NCBI GenBank assembly: GCA_009760855.2
Contig: WPIO01000002.1
Coordinates: 5,327,001 to 5,391,000, forward strand
Source of the DNA: Cristatella mucedo
Lineage: Eukaryota > Bryozoa > Phylactolaemata > Cristatellidae
Reading direction: 5' to 3'
DNA: 64,000 nucleotides
Every line of letters begins with the position of its first letter. Positions within the stretch are counted from its first letter, which is position 1. A program made the position numbers and the translations under genes. This document shows, one piece after another, positions 57,258 to 64,000 of this stretch. The notes beneath the pieces were generated by a model, which made no database searches, was not told where the DNA came from, and worked only from the letters and a program-made list of their open reading frames with translations.

Positions 57258-57477
57258 CTGCAACACAGGAACCGCTAGAGGATAGAATAAAATTGCAGTA
57301 GAGATTTGTGTAGGCATAGCTCATAAGTTGTTGGTATGATAAAAGATTCAGAGACCAGTCCAGATATGCAGTCGGAAAAAAGAATTAACTATATTGTGGC
57401 ACTAAGTCACAGCTGCAGCAGGTAGGAGCCCAATGAGGCATTTCATTTAGCTGGTAAAAGCTCATAGCCCAACATAC

Positions 57478-57573
57478 TGGCTTAATGGTGCTGCAGGTAA
57501 CTCCAGTGTAGCAGCTGTCTGTGCACTGGCAAACGCCACATGAACATGTACCTTTGCCATTACAGATGGTGCC
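57478..57573 (-). CDS. Integrin beta exon: I-EGF4
   Basis: The acceptor TTCTTTCAG and donor GTATGT are both in phase 0. Encodes ICNGKGTCSCGVCQCTDSCY and ends STIKP. 96 nt. CNGxGxCxCGxCxC is the integrin EGF signature. The matching exon of the paralogue (4769-4863) is one base shorter. Confidence 0.92.
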
Positions 57574-57740
57574 CTGAAAGAAAGTCATCACTACCAGATT
57601 TGCCAACGCAGCTGCTCTAAATCTCTGCTCGGATGAGCAAAGTATTTAATTTATGAACTAATTTCGAAAATAAAAAATGGGCTGACACCAACAAAACAGC
57701 ATATGCAGCAGCAAAGCTGAACTAGTGCCTGCCTGCCTAC

Positions 57741-57871
57741 CTCAGACCCATTGACTTTGCATGCATCTGCTGATTTAGGGCACTCGCAAGCTGCATAGCC
57801 ACCGTTTTCAAACTCGTTGTTACACACACAGTAGTTTGTCCCTTTGCTGTCACATCGACAGGTACCCTGGC
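57741..57871 (-). CDS. Integrin beta exon: I-EGF3
   Basis: The acceptor TTTAATTGCAG is in phase 1 and the donor GTAGGC in phase 0. Encodes QGTCRCDSKGTNYCVC and AACECPKSADACK, the third EGF repeat. 131 nt. The residue before Q comes from the split Gly codon at the previous junction. Confidence 0.9.
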
Positions 57872-58027
57872 CTGCAATTAAAGTGATCCTCATTGCATCA
57901 ACAAGCTAGCCGTTGGCAGACAAATGGAGGCATGTACTCGACACTGACATCGAATCACACAGGTAAAAAGGGTCGAACGCATTGCTTACAAGGCAGCTAG
58001 GAGGAAGGACAACTCTGTCTAACAAAC

Positions 58028-58212
58028 CTCCGCACACGAGACCGTTGTAAATGTTGCAACCTCTCGGGTTGCACTCGCAAAAATCGCCTGTGTAACGGTC
58101 GTCAGTGCTGCAGTAGCCAGCTTCGACACCGGCCTGAGGTAGGCAGCTACAGTCGCACTTGCCACAGGCAGTGCAGGCACCTCTGCCCGAGCAAAGTTGA
58201 CTGCTGCCTGGC
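58028..58212 (-). CDS. Integrin beta exon: I-EGF2
   Basis: The acceptor TGTGCTGTAG is in phase 2. Encodes PGSSQLCSGRGACTACGKCD, then FCECNPRGCNIYNGLVCGG. The donor GTTTGT after GGAG is weak but is the only one in phase with the next exon; the paralogue has GTAAGA at the same place. A GTAAGC further on (near 57990) is out of phase. 185 nt. Confidence 0.88.
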
Positions 58213-59107
58213 CTACAGCACAGAACACCGAAACCGTTTAAAACAGAAGTGACGTCCATGCATTCCCAGCCAGTGTAAGCTGGTGACTACCACAACTTAC
58301 TTAGTAACATAAATTAGAGAGCTCAGAAATAGCACAGAGAACCATTGAGGTTGCCTTGTCATCGGTGGGTTGTGCTTGGTATCCTAATCAGTAGAATTGG
58401 CAGGCTTGAACTTCGACAGAATTACTGCTTCTAGGCTCGCTTGCCTACATGACCACGTCCCATGTAAATTGGATGCCAAGCTAGTCTATACTAAAGTTGA
58501 CATACTAAGTCTCCTCTTCTGAATCGCTGTTCATCAGTTAGCTTTGATGCTTTCTTTTTGTCGAGTTGTATCGAGTAGTGCATTTTTTCTTCAGGACATT
58601 TGCACACTTTGCATTCTTTTAGTAGCAGATATTCTTTGATTTTAGCAAAATAAGCATTGAGCTAGAGAAGTTGTGAGTCTTTAACATAGCACGGTAATAC
58701 GATGTGGCCCAAGGACAATTGCACTCTAAAAGTGAAATAAGAGTAAATCAGCAATAGGATATTTACAATGGGTCGGATTGTGGCATGCCTGCCAACTGAA
58801 TAGTGTGCTGCAAAATCACGGCACACTTCCAGCCAAATTAAATTATATTCCGAACCTAGAAGCACGAAAATGTTGTTATATCGAAATCCCTGGAATTTTC
58901 CGGGTTTGATTAGCAGAATGAGATCAGTCTGCAGACATGTCGTCCTGCTTGACCTCCTAGCAAGTCAGTCGCCAATAAAAACCCTAAGCTTCAACCTGAC
59001 TTTTAAATATTGTAGCAAGCCCTGTAGTAATCTACGTTAACACGTATACACATCACATATACAACTATGCATGCATTTGTTCGTGCATGTGCAACACAGC
59101 ACACATG

Positions 59108-59172
<65 letters not shown>

Positions 59173-60817
59173 ACTCACGCATGCGAACGCTCGTAAAAAC
59201 ACACACACACTCACTCACTTGTCTGCATGCAAATGCAAATGGGCACACACACGGATCGAACACACTTACTCATACTGAGATAACAAATCTCACAGCCTGC
59301 TCGTTGGACTAGAAATAGCTCACTGTTTGCGACCTTACTGTTTCTTCATTTCCACTACTGGGAGGCACACTCGGCATTGCAACAACCGACTGCATTATTC
59401 AGACGAAGCACATCCAGTTTAACATATCATCAAGGCACTTCTCTCATTCCATTTCAGTATTCATCACGACAAATGCACGTTTTGCTGTAATGAACCATGT
59501 CTATGATTTTCCCAACAAAAAAACGTTGAAGGGACGACTCTCTTCATTTAGAACATAAAATAAAAAAGTATACAACCAGCATCAGTAATCGATCATTCAG
59601 TGGTCGAATCCATATAGTGTGTTCAAAAGCTACATTTTGAGCTATTGACCGAGCTATGATAGATTCAGAAAAAGTCTTCACCTTATACCTTTGTTCAAGT
59701 CAACGGTATCACTAAAATTACAGTGTAGTTGAATATGCGTCTACCATAGCTTTCGAGGAATGGCTAATGAAATTCAGAATTGTTTCGTCTCTCATTAAAG
59801 GTCAAGGAATTACATGGTTAGCACTGACTTGGGAGAACCAGCCTGGGCGAATCTCCCAAAGCCTACCTATGTTTCCTCCTTTGAATAAGAATAACGTCAG
59901 TGCTGCTTACTTATAATTGGAATCCTCGAGGTAGCCCTAGTAGACCTACTAAAAGTAAAGATTTAAAATTCGTATGTCATTTGAATCACAGTTTGACACG
60001 ACCTAGACAAAATAGAAAAAAATCCGCAGCTATGTGAAGCTGCTTGGGACCTCAGATTTGCATCTACAACTTAGTTTACTGGACCAGATTTGTATACAAT
60101 ATGTTGCCATTCGTAATTTCTGGATCAAACCGTAGAGGTTATTGCCAACCACCTTGTATATAAGAGCAATGATCACTGATGCTTTCCCATATTAACTATC
60201 TAATGCACTAAAGCAACCAATCGGTCAGCCACTAAATAGTCAGGTATCTGATTGGCAAGGGTCACGATACCAGAAAAATTTAATAGAAGCCATCTAAGCC
60301 AGGAAAGTGCAAAGCAATGGGATCTGCTCAACTCAATACGAGCCAAGCTAAAATCACGGCCTGTGGGCTTCTACCGGCTAAAGATGATGCACAAAAAACT
60401 CTGTGGCATAGTAACATTAGACATACTAACGTGTAACGTGTTACCACTTACTTCCCATGAATGTCCAATAAGACCTACGGGATTTGTAAACACTTTGTCA
60501 TGCCTCTTTAACTAAAAAATTTTTAATTTTTATTTTCTGTAGCAAAAAGCCTGGACAGCAATTGTAGCAAACTGCCAGCTCCGGTGTCAGATGACTCGAT
60601 TGGAACCTATTGCAGTGCAGCTTGATTGCACGACTAGCCCAGACTAGTCAGGTGATCGCAAGTCCCAATTTTAGACGAAAACACTGAGGTTTGGTTATGT
60701 AGGGCCAATAATCCTTGAAGTTTGGTGAGGGGTTAACGAAACAGACGCTGGATTAGATTACACAGCATAAACACACCTTAACCGTAAGGGTTTCTAAGAA
60801 TAATTGTCTATATTTAA
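58213..60817. other. Intron 1 of the visible integrin gene
   Basis: Unique, AT-rich sequence with one CA microsatellite (59113-59166). An 87-codon plus-strand frame at 60252-60515 has no known motif. Confidence 0.5.
59113..59166. repeat. (CA)n microsatellite
   Basis: About 27 CA units. The overlapping HTHTHT and VCVCVC frames are artefacts. Confidence 0.97.
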
Positions 60818-61690
60818 TAATAATAATGCATTTGATAAAGCACCCTCAGAGAACTCAATCTCTTTCTAGGCGCTTTGCATTTGCTGCAAAGGGAAATGCA
60901 ATTGAATGGTGATTAATATCATGTTCGATGAACAACATGAATAACACGGTTAGGGTGACATGCACAGGGTCAGCATACAAATGTGGTTAGTGGCAGCATG
61001 CACAGTGTCAGCATGCATAAGCACATGTAAAGCACATGGATAGAGATTAAATTCTCTCAGTGTACTTTTAAACTGACCTCTTGAATGGACTGACTGAATA
61101 AAAGGCGTGAAAAGGATGCTTCTGGCAAGGATTTAACTGCCTCAATTGATCACAGTCGCGTTTCTTGCTCACCTCTCATCCCTCTTCGCCTTCCTAGACA
61201 TTAGCATATTTGCCGTCTTGTCTGCTACATTTTACAACTGAATACCTCTTTTCAACTATGTGAATTTTTCTGCATGTGCAAATTTCAGCTTTATAGATCA
61301 GTAACTAGCTATGCCAATGCCATCAAATTTATATGATGCCTTAACAACCGAAACCCCGACCACAGCTGTCTCATCGTGATCATCTAGACTTAACCCCAAA
61401 GTGGCACTAACTAGCCAGTTCTGTCAAAACCAGCATTCGATATTTGCTATTTTGCCCTGAGTAGAACTAATCACAGGGACCAACTAAATGCTGTCCTAAA
61501 TAGGTGTGATTTAAGTTCTTTTTAAACGTGGTCAAGTCAGGGGATGTTCTGAAGCAAGTCGGGAGGGAGTTCCAGGCTTTGGGAGCATACGAACTAAATG
61601 CACGGTCTCCAAAGGATTTGAGGTTTGTACGAGGTATTGGTAGACTGTTGGATTCCGGAAAACGGATGGTACGATGCTTGGCCTGGTTTT
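60818..61690 (-). mobile_element. L2-like LINE 3' end, split by a 405-bp repeat
   Basis: Reversed tail (AATAATAATGCATTTG, CAATCTCTTTCTAGGCGC) and 3' untranslated sequence to about 61027. The copy resumes near 61463 with AATCACAGGGACCAACTAAATG and the protein C-terminal region to about 61690. What lies between belongs to the inverted-repeat arm. Confidence 0.82.
61057..61461 (+). repeat. Left arm of a 405-bp inverted repeat
   Basis: Reverse complement of 63596-64000 with only scattered mismatches over its whole length, for example GCATATTTGCCGTCTTGTC. It interrupts an L2 copy, so it is an insertion. Confidence 0.9.
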
Positions 61691-61931
61691 AGAATGGCAT
61701 CAAAATAATAATGGACAACATGCTTAAATGCCACACAAAGTAAACGACATTTCAGCCAAGCAAAAGCATGGTCACAATAACTGCCTAGTCAATATCAGCT
61801 TTACACCTGACATAATATGAAGTGAATAGCATGCGCCCAGATTCGTTGGCACTCGTCCCAATTGATTGAATATTGAGAATTAACTGAAGTGAGATTTGTT
61901 CAAAGAGCCGCAGTACTTGGCAGCTACTGAC

Positions 61932-62080
61932 CTACTGCACAGTTTCGTCAGTGGCAGTGGTGTGCTTGCAGAAGCCATGCTCTCGTCGCATTCACAGTGA
62001 CTGCCAAGGAAGCCAGCATTGCAGTAGCAAGAGCCGCACGAGTAGAGGCCCCTCGAGCTGCAGGAGGTGCTGCTCTGCTC
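61932..62080 (-). CDS. Integrin beta exon: I-EGF1
   Basis: The acceptor TTCTTCTCTAG is in phase 0 and the donor GTCAGT in phase 2. Encodes TSCSSRGLYSCGSCYC, GSHCECDES and ends TKLCS. This is the first integrin EGF repeat with its usual YxCGxCxC core. 149 nt. The join to the next exon restores an Arg codon and continues PGSSQLC. It lies between the two arms of the 405-bp inverted repeat. Confidence 0.88.
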
Positions 62081-62129
62081 CTAGAGAAGAACGTGTGGAA
62101 GAGCAAGCACCAAATCCATGCAATAATAT

Positions 62130-63240
62130 TAATGTTAATAATAATAATACACTTGCATAGCAACCTCAGAGACCTCGATCACTTTCTAGGCAATTCACAT
62201 TTGCTGTTAAAGCAAGCATGATCGAATGGTCAATGGTGGCATGCTCAATGACAACAAGCATAACATGGTTAGAGGTGACATGCACAAGGTCAGCATGCAA
62301 ATATAGTTAGTGGCAGCATGCACAGTGTCGGAACCCATATGCTCACAAAGGACGAATCGCATCGATCAACTAAATGCCATTCTAAATAAATGTGTTTTGT
62401 AGCTTCTTTTTAAATGTTGTCAAGTCAGGGAGATGTTGTAATACCAGTCGGAAATGAGTTCCAGGCTTTGGTAGCATACGAGACACTAAAGGCACGATCT
62501 CCAAAGGACTTGACGTTCGTATACAGTATAGCTAAATGATTAGATGTAGAAAAGCAGGTGGTATTACGCTTAGCCTTGTGGGGGATTAGATCTGATGCCT
62601 AGGCTGGAGCCGAAGAATGAAAGGACCTAAAAGTGAGTGAAACATCCTCGCACTCAATGTGCTGCTTGACGGGGAGCCGGTGCAGGTCAGTTAGAAGTGG
62701 TGTGGTGTGGTAACTGTGAAGCTCACGACGGACAAGCCTAGCTGCTGAGTTTTTTACCATCTGATTGTAGAGGCCGGTGGACCAGCAAGCAGTGAGCTAT
62801 AGAACTGGGGACGGGATGTCATAAATCCATAGACCAATTTAGATGTAGTAACCTTGTCTAAACAAGCCTGAATTGTAGCAATCTTATATAGCTGAAAGTA
62901 GGCAGACTTTACTTTGGAGCTGATGTGATCCTCTAGTACAGTGGTTCTCGAACTTCTGTATGCTGCAACCCTGTAATACAGTTCCTCGTGTAGTGGCGAC
63001 CCCAACTATATAATTATTGTGTGCAAAACGTGAAAATGCTTGTTTGGCTATGGTCTTAGGCGACCCCTGTGAAAGCGATGTTCGACCCCCAATGGGGTTG
63101 CTACCCACAGGTTGAGCACTTCTCTAGTAAAAGGTCACTTTGGAACAGGACTCCTATATTTCGTGCAGATGTAACAGGAGATATGCTGGAAGAGCCGATT
63201 TGGGCCGTTTAGTTTTCCAATCTCTGAAGGATTGAGCAGA
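62130..63240 (-). mobile_element. L2-like LINE 3' part, carrying a MITE
   Basis: Reversed tail (AATAATAATAATACACTTGC), 3' untranslated sequence and degraded C-terminal coding sequence (SKVKSAYFQLYKIATIQAC near 62900). Interrupted at 62939-63121 by a hAT-type MITE and continuing to about 63240. Confidence 0.8.
62939..63121. mobile_element. hAT-type MITE with 8-bp target duplication
   Basis: Starts CAGTGGTTCTCGAAC and ends with CCCACAGGTTGAGCACTT, whose reverse complement gives the same CAGTG-CTCAAC-type end. The interior has GGCGACCCCTGTGAAAGCG and TTCGACCCCCAATGGGG, typical of widespread hAT/Charlie-SPIN-like elements. CTCTAGTA is repeated exactly at 62931-62938 and 63122-63129. 183 bp, no transposase. 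Confidence 0.88.
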
Positions 63241-63241
63241 A

Positions 63242-63595
63242 CAAGCAGAGGGACTCTACCTGAATCGGTATTCCTAAGAAAGTCGTTATACACCCAAAGT
63301 AGTGCTGAGTCTACAGAGTAAATGGGACTCTACTGAGTGGCCGTGGAGTGATTAGCTCTAAAAATCAGACTGGAACTTACTAGCTGGGTGTCAAGTTTCA
63401 ATATATGGGTTCAGCTGATCTGCTACGAGATGGTGACAGATAAGGATTAGTGACAAAATTTTCTTCGGGCTAGACTCTTCAAGTAAACATCAAGCAGTCA
63501 TATGAATCCCTGCCATAAGAATGCCTAAACAACACAGACTCAATGTAACGAAAAGAGTGACGAATACGACTCGTCAGTGCTGAGGTGCCTTTGGG
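63242..63595. other. No gene recognised
   Basis: Unique stretch between the L2 copy and the right arm of the inverted repeat. Confidence 0.5.
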
Positions 63596-64000
63596 CTCAG
63601 GGCAAAAGAGCAAATATCGAATGCTGGTTTTGGCAGAGCTGGCTAGCTAGTGCCACTTTGGGGTTAAGTCTAGATGCTCATGATGAGACAGCTGTGGTCG
63701 GAGTTTCGGTTGTTAAGGCATCATATAAATTTGATGGCATTGGCATACCTAGTTACTGATCTTTAAAGCTGAAATTTGCACATGCAGAAAAATTCACATA
63801 GTTGAAAAGAGGTATTCAGTTGTAAAATGTAGCAGACAAGACGGCAAATATGCTAATGTCTAGGAAGGCGAAGATGGATGAGAGGTGAGCGAGAAACGCG
63901 ACTGTGATCAATTGAGGCAGTTAAATCCTTGCCAGAAGCATCCTTTTCACGCCTTTTATTCAGTCAGTCCATTCAATAGGTCGGTTTAAAGGTACCCTGA
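63596..64000 (-). repeat. Right arm of the 405-bp inverted repeat
   Basis: Matches 61057-61461 in reverse complement and may continue past the window end. Confidence 0.9.

Larger units (their letters stand above)
37777..62080 (-). other. Integrin beta gene, 3' half (eight exons)
   Basis: Gene span from the I-EGF1 exon to the stop codon. Exons in transcript order: 61932-62080, 58028-58212, 57741-57871, 57478-57573, 57137-57257, 56936-57046, 38056-38219, 37777-37845. Intron phases are 2, 1, 0, 0, 1, 1, 0, and the exon sum of 1026 nt is an exact multiple of three. Integrin beta pairs with an alpha subunit as a transmembrane receptor for extracellular matrix or other cells. The headpiece (PSI, I-like and hybrid domains) is upstream of this window. 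Exon borders are my reading of splice signals, not transcript data. Confidence 0.88.

Noticed and set aside
57966..58000. GTAAGC as donor of the I-EGF2 exon
   Set aside because: Stronger by sequence but out of phase with the next exon; GTTTGT at 58027 keeps the frame.
59067..59312. Open frames on both strands with HTHT and VCVC runs
   Set aside because: Products of the CA microsatellite.

Overview
This is a window of repeat-rich animal nuclear DNA, almost certainly from an invertebrate. The evidence is long introns with GT/AG borders, an integrin beta gene, tRNA-derived SINEs, L2-clade LINEs with ATT-type tails, Ty3/gypsy LTR elements, and a hAT-type MITE. There are no operons, CRISPR arrays or bacterial signals. 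The species cannot be fixed from sequence alone; a lophotrochozoan or flatworm is a guess only.

Host gene content is the 3' half of one integrin beta gene on the minus strand (62080 down to 37777) and a decayed paralogue further along the same strand (8404 down to 4769). For the first gene I assembled eight exons: four I-EGF repeats, the beta-tail domain, the transmembrane segment with the HDR(R/K)EF-type motif, and a last exon with NPLY and NPTY motifs and a stop. Every junction is in phase. The coding total is 1026 nt (341 residues plus stop). Exons for the headpiece lie beyond base 64000. The paralogue keeps exon phases and splice positions, but its first visible exon carries indels and a stop, and its fourth is one base short.

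Almost everything else is mobile DNA. Bases 1-3262 are an L2-like LINE. Between 12.6 and 20.9 kb lie L2 fragments, a (CT)n tract, and a near full-length second LINE family (tail CATTA) inserted into an L2 copy. Between 23.7 and 27.8 kb are L2 copies carrying SINEs and microsatellites. At 35.5-36.1 kb is a Tc1/mariner relic.

The 18.7 kb intron between the beta-tail exon and the transmembrane exon (38220-56935) holds two gypsy-type LTR elements. The first (41306-45525) keeps a textbook -1 frameshift site at the gag-pol junction and is flanked, directly against both LTRs, by long direct repeats. The second (46901-53654) has 5-bp target duplications and is split by two LINE insertions. The right end holds an L2 copy interrupted by one arm of a 405-bp inverted repeat, the first visible integrin exon, and another L2 copy carrying a hAT MITE with a perfect 8-bp target duplication.
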